From: Globisporangium splendens
Taxonomy: Eukaryota; Oomycota; Peronosporomycetes; Pythiales; Pythiaceae
Direction of reading: 5' to 3'
Assembly (NCBI GenBank): GCA_006386115.1
Contig: VFIW01000040.1
Location: 124,001 to 188,000, forward strand
Length of the DNA: 64,000 nt
Part shown: positions 1 through 10,880 of the stretch, piece by piece
How positions within the stretch are numbered: position 1 is the stretch's first letter
How the letters are laid out: every line of letters begins with the position of its first letter
The notes under the pieces: model-generated
The model's database searches: none
Seen by the model: the letters and a program-made list of their open reading frames with translations, nothing else
What the model was told of the DNA's origin: nothing
Translations under genes and position numbers: made by a program

Positions 1-2
1 AT

Positions 3-839
3 GCGGACACTACGGCTGCCTCTGGCTCGGAAGACTGCGATGATGAATTGGACATCGCCGGTAACGAAGCTTCGGGCTCGGAAGACTGTGACGATGACTT
101 GAGCCTCGCTGGCTCGGACGAAGCTGCTGGTTCGGACTCCGCCGTGACCACGGCTCCAGAAGAGACCTCGGCTCCTGAGACCACTTCGTCCCCAGCGACC
201 ACCACCAAGGCTCCATCCACCAAGACCCCAAAGCCAACGAAAACCCCTAAGACGAAGACGCCAAAGCCAACTAAGGCTCCAAAGACGCCTAAGCCATCGA
301 AGACCCCAAAGGCGACCAAGGCTTCAAAGACCCCTAAGCCAACCAAGACCAAGAAGACGAAGACTCCATCGCCGACCACTGCTGCCCCATCCTCGAGCGC
401 CAACGAGTACGACGATGAATACTCGACGCCTGCTCCTACCCCAGCTTCGGAAGTCGGTGCTGACGCTGACACGGAAGTCGGGGCTGACGCGGACTCTACT
501 GCCGCCTCGGGCTCTGCGGCCGCCTCGGACTCTGCTGCTGCTTCTGGTTCGGAAGACTGTGATGATGAGTTGGACATTGCCGGCAACGAAGCCTCAGGCT
601 CGGAGGACTGTGACGATGAGTTGGACATCGCTGGCAGCGACACCTCGGGCTCTGTGGGTGCCGAAGAAGACTGCGACGATGAGTTGGACATTGCCGGCAA
701 CGAAGCCTCAGGTTCGGAGGACTGTGAGGACGAGTTGGACATCGCTGGCAGCGAATCCGCCGCCACCACGTCGGACTTGAACTTCGACTCGCTCTCGTCT
801 AAGGACGCCTCGGACGTCGGCACTGTTGACGCGTACTAG
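3..839 (+). CDS. Acidic, Ser/Ala-rich repeat protein with Thr/Pro/Lys linker (5' truncated)
   Basis: The reading frame is open from base 3 to a TAG at 837-839, so the true start lies left of the window; the ATG at 48 is internal. The visible 278 residues contain about six copies of a unit close to GSEDCDDELDIAGNEAS, each with one cysteine. Two copies are at the left edge and four lie between about bases 545 and 765. Between them is a low-complexity linker (about 140-400) rich in TP, KTPK and PTK, typical of mucin-like wall- or surface-associated secreted proteins in oomycetes. No signal peptide can be judged because the N-terminus is missing. No catalytic domain is visible. The single Cys per repeat could allow intermolecular disulfides; this is inference. 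Function is unknown. Confidence 0.75.
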   Translation, partial: ADTTAASGSEDCDDELDIAGNEASGSEDCDDDLSLAGSDEAAGSDSAVTTAPEETSAPETTSSPATTTKAPSTKTPKPTKTPKTKTPKPTKAPKTPKPSKTPKATKASKTPKPTKTKKTKTPSPTTAAPSSSANEYDDEYSTPAPTPASEVGADADTEVGADADSTAASGSAAASDSAAASGSEDCDDELDIAGNEASGSEDCDDELDIAGSDTSGSVGAEEDCDDELDIAGNEASGSEDCEDELDIAGSESAATTSDLNFDSLSSKDASDVGTVDAY

Positions 840-2719
840 ATGTTTTTGTTCTTTGACTCTCTTTTTGGTCCCCTAAATGAAAACGAAACACAATAATGAA
901 TCGGTTGTCTGTATCTGTTTGTACAAATACGAAGTAGACGTTGTTCCTCACCTTTTCTTTTGTTGTTATCATCCAACGAGATCTGGTTGCATCTCCGATC
1001 GCATTGCTTTGTGTTCCCTTCCGAGCTCATTATGAGATCGATCGTTTCTTGCTATACATTCTGTTAAAGTCGCGCGAGGTCGATGCAATTGAGATGGAGG
1101 CGTCGCACTAAGCACTACGCATCGACACGATCAAATCCAACAAACAGGACACTCGCTCATGATGTTTGACTTGGACTTTTGCGCACTCAGTGCATTTCAT
1201 GTGGGTAATCAGTCGAAAGGTATGCAGCCGCCTCACACCTGCCGAGACATTGAGTTCCATGACACCAACAATAAATACGAAGAAAATCGACAAAGGGTGC
1301 GCCTGAATAGTCGACAACGACCAAAACCGCGTTCAGCAGGATCCGTGCGAGGCGAATCCAGCGTCTGTCATCTGCGGATGCTCAATGAGGGGGCAACAGC
1401 CAAGGCAAGGAGAGATCTCGAAGCTTTGTCTCCACGAGGAGGTCATTGTGGAACTTAAGTCACATGGCAGTCTGTTCACGAGGACGACAGCTACTTCAGT
1501 GGTAATCCGTAAACATTCAAACGACCTGACACAGAAGATGACGATCTCATTGAGCCGGACTTCTCGAATTGCGACTCGCGTGAATATGGAGCAAGTTGGA
1601 AGAGCAAGACCAAAGAAACCAGGGGTGTGCGATTGCAGTCGTCTGTTCTGGTTATTCCGACATGACAACATTTGCAACATGAGAAAACAGATTAAGAAAA
1701 CAGAATTCAACAAAAAAGGAGCTGGCCAAAGTTTGTGCAGTGCCGCCAACACGCTGAAGATGTGTCTTCTAGATCCAGTGGATTAAAAAGTGTAAGGACA
1801 TGAAGCTGTAACGAATCCAAGAACGGAGAAAAAATGCACCACAGTGAAACGATGGAAGCAAACAGACCTGAATATAATGAAACGAATGGCATGCCAAACT
1901 CGAGTCAGAGACTGCGAAATGGCATGTTGCGTTCTGTTGTTCGTCAAGCCGCAAGCATACTGCAGAGTCTGGTTGTTGCAGTAGTCGCATACCAGTTCTG
2001 ATTCGCTTTTTTTCTCAATAACGTACAAGATCTGGTTGACGTTGCGTCTCAGATCTCGGATCCGACTTCAACGTCTCACTCATGTGATGCTTGTGAGACG
2101 GATGGGCGGTGCCAACAAGTCAGATGCACCAATGCCGAGTCGGTAACCGGATGGCAAAAAGAGTAGACCCACTCACTGGTACCTGCAGGAGGCAATCGAG
2201 AACGAATGGCTGTGGGAAGAGCTCAACAATATTTGCAGCATCACTCGATCTGCCCACAGGAGGGAGACACGCCAGCAAAATGCAGCCATTTTGAATTTGT
2301 GTGGATCAGAATCGGCAAGCTGAAGGGCGAGTGATGGTCGCTCAAAGATCCACTCGCACTTTTACAGTACTTCTTATTTTCATTGAACCTTTTATATATG
2401 TTGACGCTTATCAATACATGCAAATGGTGCTATACATACCCGTTGTACCTATTTTAAAAGGGCAGTCGCGACATGCGCGGCACCAACTTTTCCTGTATTC
2501 TTTCCTTTTTTTTCATTCATCTCGGTGGTGGCGAGTGCCACTTGTCGCGAACTGAGGACAAACGAAAAAAATGGCGTCATGCGCTCACGTCTACGCCATG
2601 CAGCAGACACACGCGCACACCGTCCGGTCGTCGGTGAATCGCAGCGTGCACGGCGTCCCACTCCGTCTTTCGTCAAAGGCCGATAGCGTGCGCAGCTCTT
2701 GAAGGCTGCTGCAAGTGGG
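840..2719. other. Intergenic region, no supported gene
   Basis: This 1.9-kb stretch has only short overlapping frames on both strands (for example around 1333-1786) with no family motifs, no consistent splice structure and no paralogue in the window. Part of it must be the 3' flank of the truncated gene and the 5' flank of the bZIP gene. Confidence 0.5.
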
Positions 2720-3433
2720 ATGTCTCTCGTGTCAGTCGGTCGGTCACTTCCCAAAGCATCCGCCAGCCAGCAAAGAAAGCGCCTGAGATCTCGGAAAGGG
2801 AGGAAATCACATTCGTCCGCTGTGATGCATTGGGCTATGAGCGACAATTACTTCAGTACTATGAGCCACAACAACAGCAATAACCAAAGCAGGAGAGGTG
2901 AGACCAACGGGTTTGCAGACGAGCACGCGCACATCGAGCCGATTCCGTTTGCGTATCCTGGACGAAGCTCAGCTACAGGCGCGCTGGATGAGCTCTTCGT
3001 GCCTGGTGCGAACGCAGCTCCTCTCCGCGAAGAGCTCATTACCACAATGGTGAGTGCGCAAACACAAGCCCTCCGTGGCCAAAGCACAAACTCTGGCGCG
3101 AGTCGCAACCTCAATGCAGCAAAGCGACCGCGATCGTCGACACCGTCGCCATCGTCGTCGTCAGAGCGTGGTGAACATGGAGCTGCTTGTACTTCGAAAG
3201 AAGAAATGCGCAAGCTCAAGAACCGCGTGTCGGCCGCGAAGTCCAGACAGCGAGCCCAGGACCACATCCGCTCGCTCGAGCACACGGTTGACGCATTGCA
3301 GCGCCGCAATGCGTTTCTCCGCAACGAAGTGCAGCGACTCATGACTGAACAACAGCATCGGCAAGCACAGTCGTCAATACATCACGCCACAAGTGGAGGA
3401 TCTTCACATAACGGGAGATGGATGACGCGATGA
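2720..3433 (+). CDS. bZIP transcription factor
   Basis: A single-exon frame of 237 codons from the first in-frame ATG (2720). Later ATGs at 2825 and 2837 are equally possible starts, since everything before 2837 is merely basic and unconserved-looking. The C-terminal half holds a clear bZIP: basic region KNRVSAAKSR with the N-x7-R signature (N168, R176), followed by a leucine zipper with Leu at 186, 193, 200 and 207. Many oomycete bZIPs replace the basic-region Asn; this one keeps the canonical residue, so ordinary bZIP DNA recognition is expected. The region before the basic domain is Ser/Pro-rich with an AAKRPRS stretch that could act as a nuclear localisation signal. A possible poly(A) signal AATAAA lies about 50 bp after the stop. 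The target genes cannot be told from the sequence. Confidence 0.88.
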   Translation: MSLVSVGRSLPKASASQQRKRLRSRKGRKSHSSAVMHWAMSDNYFSTMSHNNSNNQSRRGETNGFADEHAHIEPIPFAYPGRSSATGALDELFVPGANAAPLREELITTMVSAQTQALRGQSTNSGASRNLNAAKRPRSSTPSPSSSSERGEHGAACTSKEEMRKLKNRVSAAKSRQRAQDHIRSLEHTVDALQRRNAFLRNEVQRLMTEQQHRQAQSSIHHATSGGSSHNGRWMTR

Positions 3434-3734
3434 CTTGGCGCACTCGTGTGTTTGCTGTTTGCCCATGTGTGAGTCTGTAAAGTAATAAAGTACGCTATTT
3501 GGGGGTAGATGAACGCTGATAAAGATGTATCTTGTGTCATGATTGCCATAATACTTCTAACCCATTGCGCCGCTACTGCTGGCGAAGCTCGTATGCTGAA
3601 AAGCTCACTAGAGGCAAGTCACACAAGGTTGGTCCATTTCATCGTGGCACGCCAATGCGGACAGATGATGAAGAGATAGTGTTGCTTCTTTGTCAGCTGC
3701 TTCCCAATGCTGCTGCGTCTCGTTCGCTTGCTCT

Positions 3735-6700
3735 TTATCTACGGCCGTAGCGACCGCCGCCTCTTCGACGGTCATTGTTGTTGCCTCTAGAGTACCCAGG
3801 CATGTGATTCATTGGCGGATGTTGATTCCCATAGCCTCCTCCTCCCCGTCCACCTCGTTGTTGCTGCTGCTGGAACGGAGGTGGCGCCATGTGCTGCTGC
3901 TGTTGATATGGAGGAGGCTGCTGTTGGTGGTGAGGATGGTGCTGTTGCTGCTGGTATGGCGCTGGGTTCCTATTTGAAAAAGAAGGGTCACTTTGCGGCG
4001 CGTGGTAATCATTGCTATCGAAGCTAGTGTACGGCGGTGGCTGCTGCTGGGGGTGTCCATGTGGACCGCCGCGCTGCTGTCGTTGCTGCTGCTGTGGCGC
4101 ACCGGCAAACTTACTATACCCTCCTCCGTATTGGGGAGGTGGTGCCATCATATTCCCTCCAGCGGGTCCGCTACCACTGCCTCCATAAGAACGACCTTTT
4201 TGTTTAGGCGGCCCAGTCGCGTACGAAGATGCTGCTTGCCCTCCGCCTGGATGACCACCGAACCGTGATGATTGGTTGTATTCATTGCCACGATGTGGGG
4301 CTACGTTGTTGCGCTGGTGTTGCTGCCATTCAGGTGCTGCGGCACTCGGGTGAACTGCAAACCGCCCAACACCGTTACGGCTCATGTCTTGCTGCGGCGG
4401 AAAATTGTTGAACTCTTGCGTATGCGTGACAATGCGATCACCATAATGTTCCCTCGCGCGCTGGGGTTGCTGGTTGAATTGCTGGGGCATATGATGCGGC
4501 TGTTGCTGCCCTTGGAAAGATCCTCGCACTGGGTATTGCTGCTGCAACTGTTGTTGCTGGTGTCGAGGGACATGAGGATCAAAGTTCGTATGAGGCACAC
4601 CTGCAGGAATCCGCGCATGTTGATACGGATTGTGGTCTCGTCTCGGTGGCGATCGATGGCTCCCGTGCGAAGCATTCGAGCGAGAGTTGGCGTGACGATC
4701 CATCGTATTTCCACCTCGTCCTCCACGTGCTCCACCACGATTGCCTCGGAAATGTCCTCTGCTAGAATTCAACGATGACGTGTCTTGCTTGTGGAACGAT
4801 GGTCCACGTGACGCACGAGCACTCGAGTCTGAAGTAACTGCCTTCACGGGAGTAGCCGCTGGCTTATTGCTTTCTTCGCGCCAGAGCTTTTCAGCCTCCA
4901 AAATTAACCCAAGAATCGCGCGCTAAAGCAGACAAGTCATTCCAAAACAATCACAAAGGTATTAGACAAAGCCCTTCCCGACATTAGTAAAATTTCAGCT
5001 TGCATCCATCGACGAGGCAAAAGCAGTGCTGTCTGGGTGGCGGAAAAGACCAAAGGATCTGCATATCGAGAACTGTCAGGTATGTGCGTACCTGCATGCC
5101 GATCACACTCGGATCCGTGGACACGGTCATTTCTGGGATCTTCATGTTTTCGAGCGAGATTTGTTGCGCCTTCAATGCATTCATGCGGTCCATGGCCGAG
5201 ATCTCAATGAATTGTTGCTGCGACATCTGGCACCGCGTGATAAACTCACGACGCTGCTCCAGATGTTGGGTCTTTAGCGTGATGAGAACACGAGGATCCG
5301 ACGCATGCTTCACCTCGACATCAACGTGGCGAGCAAACAACTCGCTGCCTTCCTTCATTTGCATGCCCACGAGGTCTTGCCACCGGTACAAAGTCTCTCG
5401 GTCACGCTGTCGTTGGTTGTCGCACAAATCTTTCACGCCCTGGAAAACGGCACTGTCGCTAAGAACGTCCGAGAGTCGCTCGAGTAATTCCTCTCCGAGT
5501 TCTTGGTGGGTCTCACCTTGAGACACGATATCGAATAGTAGATGCGGACAGCCTGGAATGAAAGGCAACGACGTTGGGATGTGGCGAAAGTACAGCGTGT
5601 CGGTGATATCCAACGGTTGTGTGCTTGATGGAGCCGGTGGCTCGTTCTCCTGCTTGACGCGCTTGATGTCAGCTACATCAGGTGACACAATCCCGCGCTT
5701 CTTGCTGCCTTCTTGAAGACCAGTACCAGAAGATGGCGACACAGGATCCATTCGCCCCGTTTTGTCAATGAAAGCTAAAGCAGGATCGACAATGATCGGG
5801 GGATCCTTTATGACAGTAGCTGCTGGCGCAGACACAATTGACTTTGACGTACTAGGGACAGCTGCATGTCCATTTGCTGACACGTAAGCAGCAGGAGCAG
5901 AAACAGGAGGATGCGCAGCTTGTACATTTGCTGCCAAATTCTGCTGCGTTGACACGGATTGAACAGGCTGCTGCTGCTGCTGCTGTGGGGGTGCAATTTG
6001 CTCAGCCACAGGAGTAGGTGCCGTTGCTGGAGCCGTGGCTGTACTTGAGCCTACCAGGTTATCGGGGACCACTTGAGCTTTCAGGTTTTCAAGCGACATT
6101 AATGGATCAATATGTGCTACCACAAACGCATGAAATGCTTGCCACAGTGCATCCTGGTCTTCAACCTGCACAATTTCATCCAGGCATGTGACGCATGTTT
6201 AGCTCACATTTATCCATCAAGTAAGACACAAAGAAATAAACGGAAGGTAAGGGTGCCTACCTTGACAGTCTGCAATCCTCGCACAAAGATCTTTCGCGCA
6301 TTAGAGAACTTCTTGCGCTCGACGCAAAACGACGCATACTGCAGCCACAACTCGGTGCTCGAGTGCGCAACAGGGCAGCTCACCGCGCTCTCAAACACTT
6401 TGGTCGCCTGTTTGAACTGGCGCAGCTCAATCTCCAGCGCAGCGTATTGCCGCCAGAGCTCGATCACCACTGATGCGCCGTGGAGATGCTGCTGCACGCT
6501 CTGCACCCACTGCACGATCGTATCGTCCACGACTTTACGCGCTTCACCAACTTTTTCATACTGTTAAACAAACAAAGAGATTTAGACACAGCGAATCGTT
6601 ACGAAAACCGAACCAAGACAAGCGGCGACTGCCCATTCATTGCATTGCGGCTAGCACACAGTAAGCACACTATAAGAACACGTACGTTGCTGCTGTGGAT

Positions 6701-6766
6701 GAGCTCCTTCGCCTGCGCGATCACGGCTGCCGGGTTCCACGTCGCGGACAAATCGGACGACGTCAT
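3735..6766 (-). CDS. HAT-repeat protein with C-terminal Q-rich/RGG region
   Basis: Four exons rebuilt on the minus strand: 6766-6686, 6560-6261, 6165-5092 and 4922-3735. All junctions are GT..AG and keep frame, giving 880 residues. Exon 2 carries half-a-TPR (HAT)-like repeats (WRQYAALEIE, ATKVFESAV, LWLQYASFCVE, ARKIFVRGL) as in RNA-processing scaffolds such as PRP39 or CstF-77. The middle is Ala/Pro/Gln-rich with a CAG-encoded Gln run near 5980, then a helical segment (about residues 270-480). The last 395 residues are Gly/Arg/Gln/His/Pro-rich with RGG and GGRGG clusters at both ends, typical of RNA-binding, condensate-prone proteins. A role in nuclear RNA metabolism is inferred. I do not recognise a named orthologue, and the HAT array is much shorter than in PRP39. 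The structure rests on splice prediction only. Confidence 0.75.
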
Positions 6767-7855
6767 GGCAATGCGGATGCTTCTCTATGGACGCCTCTCT
6801 CTCTCTCTCTTGGTTTCCCTTTGCTTTCCGTTTGGCGCTGTCGCTGATGCGCGCACAAGTGTTGTGCTTTAGTGTGGGAGGGGGGGCATTATTTACTATT
6901 TTGTTTTTTGCTGTTGGTTGCGACAAACAGGCGAAACTGAGGTGGAAATGAATGGGACGAGGTTTTTTAAAGCAAATGGAGTACAGTACGTCACTGGAAT
7001 AGAGATCCGTGCACAATAAAGGATGATACCGGTACTAACAACTGCCGTCGGAAAAATATCGGTATCGGCAGTAATCGCTCTTTTACTCTTTTTGACAGGC
7101 TTCCACGCTTCGACAGTATTCGATTAAATCCGGAAAAAATTGGTATGCCGTATGATAGGCTCATACTGAGATAGGACACGCTGTCCTGAATATGTGTCCT
7201 GTGGGAAACGCCAAAAATCGCACCTAGGGCATTTTGGAGCATTCGCACGTGAGTGCTCGGATCGGCGCGGCAATGGAAACATGTCAGGAAAGATGCCTGC
7301 ATCAAGCGGATTGCGCCAAACCAGCCATTTGCTCAGCTGCTGCGGGTGGATACTGCGCCGAAAGCCGCGCTTATGGCAGACGCGATGAGGAGCGGCGTAA
7401 TCGGCTTCCGCACTCATGACATGTGTGGCCATCGGATCCTTTGGCTGATTTCTGTGAGGAATGATTGCTTCTGCGACACGCACCAGGGTACAGCTGCTGC
7501 TATCTAAAGTTAAAATCACTTTGCTGGAGCTGATACAAAAGACCTCATTTGGCGTACCACGCCTCTTCAGGAGATACTTTAAACGGGTACTACAGTAAAC
7601 CTGCCATCAACCGTCGTCACCCATTTTCTCGTTGAAGCCTTTCCATTTTCCTCATTTAAAAGGATTATTGACAGTATATTGCACATTAAAATGCACACAT
7701 TACCTGTATATTCAAAATAAACAGGTAACAACAGGAAACAGAAGAGTCTCGACGTGATTTTTTTCTTCCTTTGACCTTTCCTCCCTCACAAAGTGCGATT
7801 GAAGCCACTAGCTCATTTGCCAAGTGGCCGCGCAAGCAGCAGGAGAGAAGAAAAG
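6767..7855. other. Intergenic region between divergent genes
   Basis: About 1.1 kb separates the HAT gene and the PDAT gene, which are transcribed away from each other, so promoters for both should lie here. A CT microsatellite sits at about 6798-6812. The ORFs around 7124-7519 overlap on both strands and show no family features. Short ccggta/tatcggta words recur near 7030-7065. No gene is supported. Confidence 0.5.
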
Positions 7856-10018
7856 ATGGCGTCCAGCTCCGCGAGCAACGCCGGCGCGCTGCGCCAGCGC
7901 AAGGGGAAGGCGCCGAAGCAGGGCGGCAGTGCGTCGCCCTCAGCGGCTGCGTTGCGCCACTCCCAGAGCTGGCACGATGCCGCGAAAACCCACGTACTCT
8001 CGCGCAAGCGCTACTCGGTGCTCTTTGGCGTGCTCATCGGCGTGCTCGGCGTGTTCATTACGACGCAGGTCGTGTACTTTGAGCAGCCGATCGAGGACAT
8101 GATCCCGATCCCAAAGGAGTCGGTACGTTTTTTTTCTTCTTGAGGTTCTTGCTGCTGGTTTCTGGGTCTCGCAAAGGTGACTAACTGGTGCTCTGTCATG
8201 CATACGCGCTTATTGTGTTGATTGTGCGATAGATGAACAAGATCCGCGACAAGATCAATGCGCTCGAATGGCCGAAGCGCGTGAAGGACGACCTGTTGTC
8301 ATCGTTCGACTACCGTCCGTCGATTCTCGCGGACGACGACGAGCGTCCAGGCGTCGAATTGCGTCGCGAGGAGAACCTGACGGCGTACTCGCCCGTGGTG
8401 CTCGTCCCGGGCTTCACGTCGACGGGGCTCGAGATCTGGAACGGCAGCGAGTGCAGCAAGGAGTACTTTCGCCAGCGCATGTGGGGCACGGCGCGCATGC
8501 TGCAGCAGTTCATGATGAACCAAAAGTGCTGGCTCGAGCACGTGATGCTCAACCGCAGCACGGGACTCGACCCGGACGGGATCAAGCTACGCCCGGCCAA
8601 CGGTCTTGAAGCCGCTGACTACGTCATCGGAGGCTTCTGGGTCTGGGGCAAAATAATCGAGAACCTCGCGGACATTGGCTACGACAGCAACAACATGTTC
8701 ATGGCCGCGTACGATTGGCGCATGGCGCCGTCGCTGCTGGAGGTGCGCGATCAGTACTTCACGAAGCTCAAGTTCACGATCGAGATGGCCAAGGCGTCGA
8801 GCGGCGGCCGCAAGGTCGTGCTCGTGACGCACTCGTACGCGACGCAGGTGATCTACTACTTTATGAAATGGGTCGAGAGCGAGAACGGCGGCAAGCAGGG
8901 TCCAAACTGGGTCGACGACAACGTCGAAGCGTTTATTAACATCGCGGGACCTACTTTGGGCACGATCAAGTCGGTATGTTTACGTACAACGCTGTATAAT
9001 GTCTTGCTTGCATGCATTTTTAAAATTGCTGACGACGTATTGTGTGTGATGTCTATAGATCAGCGCATTGCTCTCGGGCGAAATGAAGGACACAGCGGAA
9101 CTCGGTGGTCTCTCCAAGTTCCTGGGCTTCTTCTTCGGTCCACCGGCACGCGCGCACCTCGCGCGATCGTGGCCGAGTGTGGCGACGATGCTCCCGTTCG
9201 GTGGTGATGCGATCTGGGGTACGCGCGACTCGGCACCGGATGATCTCGCTTCTCGCTTCGCGATCCCGCCGTCGGACGCCTCGAATGTGACCTTTGACGC
9301 GACGACGATCCCTGAGCACGTGCAAAAGCACGGCAGCAACGGCGGCGTGCTCACGTTCATGAACAACACTCACGAGAATGTCACCGCGAGTACGATTCAC
9401 GAGTTCCTGGGCTCGATCGACAAGAATCTCGAGAAGTTCAACGACTGGTTCAGCACGGGCATCGCGCAAGACCCGTCGGCGGCCAAGTACGACTCCCCGA
9501 AGCACTGGATCAATCCGCTCGAGTCGACACTGCCGCGTGCGCCGAACATGAAGCTCTTCTGCTTCTACGGCGTAGGCAAACCCGTCGAGCGAGGATACGT
9601 GTACGGCGCGAACGACCCGGAGGACGACGAGATCTCGGAAGATGGCACGCGCACTGTGCCCTACATCTTGGACACCGAGTACAACGACTTGCCGTGGATC
9701 AAGGCGGGCATCCGATACGTCGACGGCGACGGCACCGTGCCATTGATCTCGCTGGGCTTCATGTGCGCTCGCGGCTGGCGTGAGGACAAGCACAACCCCG
9801 GCGGCGTGAGTGTGCGCATCCGCGAGTACAAGCACAACCCGGTGTCGATCATCTACGACCCGCGCGGCGGCCCAGCGACGTCGGACCACGTCGACATCAT
9901 GGGCAACCACGAGCTTATCAAGGACCTGCTGCGCGTCGCGGCGCGCGCGTACGACAAGGTCCCCGAGCGCATCGAGTCGGACATTGTCGAGATCGCGAAG
10001 CGCGTCAATCTGGAATAA
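7856..10018 (+). CDS. PDAT: Phospholipid:diacylglycerol acyltransferase (LCAT family)
   Basis: Three exons (7856-8122, 8233-8973, 9059-10018) with GT..AG introns of 110 and 85 bp give a 655-residue protein. The start at 7856 (MASSSASN) is the one followed by a basic cytosolic tail and one transmembrane segment (about residues 53-72), the usual type II ER layout of PDAT. PDAT moves an acyl group from a phospholipid to diacylglycerol, making triacylglycerol. Family hallmarks are VLVPGFTSTGLEIW, DWRMAP, the catalytic Ser region (VLVTHSYATQ, S290), a DGDGTVP Asp (D560) and DHVDIMGNH (H613). The nucleophile elbow reads HSYAT rather than the common HSMG. Length is close to yeast and plant enzymes. 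It is convergent with the HSP60 gene downstream. Confidence 0.92.
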
Positions 10019-10880
10019 GCTGGTGAGACGAAGAACAACCAGAAGAGAATAGGAACATTGTGATCAGTGACAAGTTTGTGGTTATCCCAATGCGATGAAG
10101 CATGAAAAAAGAAGGATTTGAAGGAGAAAACGAATTAGAAGAAGACAAGTAAACAAATGGCATTGAAGATGACGATGGGAGATGCACCAGAGCAGAAGCC
10201 ATGGAGCAAATAGAGCGACGAAAATGAGATACATGGCGTATTAACGAGTCTGAATTCGTTGGCTGAGCTGCCCCGATCATAGATACCAAACACGAAAGAA
10301 ACTGAAGTGCTCGGTTGTTGTGCTTATACCCCTGCGTGTCACCCACGATGATCACGCGCCTTGCTGGCGCAATCCTTTCTTCCTCGTGCGTTTCCCACTG
10401 GGAAGTACGCGACCTGGGAGTCCCCCAGGACTGTTCCACTGCGGCGATCCGTGTCGAGACGATCATTGACACATATTCAAGTCGACCTGTGCATTGAGCT
10501 TTCCACAATGTCGCCCTAACGCGTGCTGTAGTTCACAAGCTCCCGACTTAGTACGCGCATGCCTCAAGACGGCGTCTAATGTCGTTGCAGATTACGCACA
10601 CGCCAAGGCGAGAGTGCGAATGCGCGGCATCATAATGCTGCGACTTGCGTTTGTGTTTCCTTGCTGCCATTTTGATACTCTTTTTTGTGTTTTGACTTTT
10701 ATCTACTACCGACAAAAAAGGGCATAATAATCATCTATTACTTCAAACTGCGGCACCCTTCCACACATCCAAAAAGCTACGCTAGCAACATGCGAATCGT
10801 TTGCTTCCTACTCCTAAATGCGGGTGCGCGCAACAGGCTTCCGGCGGCTGACAAGAGACATTCCCAATGGCCGAAGGCGC
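10019..10880. other. 3' intergenic region between convergent genes
   Basis: This 0.86-kb stretch lies between the stop codons of the PDAT and HSP60 genes. It should hold both 3' UTRs. No ORF with family features is seen. Confidence 0.55.

Noticed and set aside
1333..1786. Two overlapping 130-codon frames on opposite strands
   Set aside because: Neither has domain features or splice partners.
7020..7070. Recurring ccggta/tatcggta words (also near 18415, 30525, 61590 and 63985) as possible transposon ends
   Set aside because: No paired inverted ends, target-site duplication or transposase nearby.
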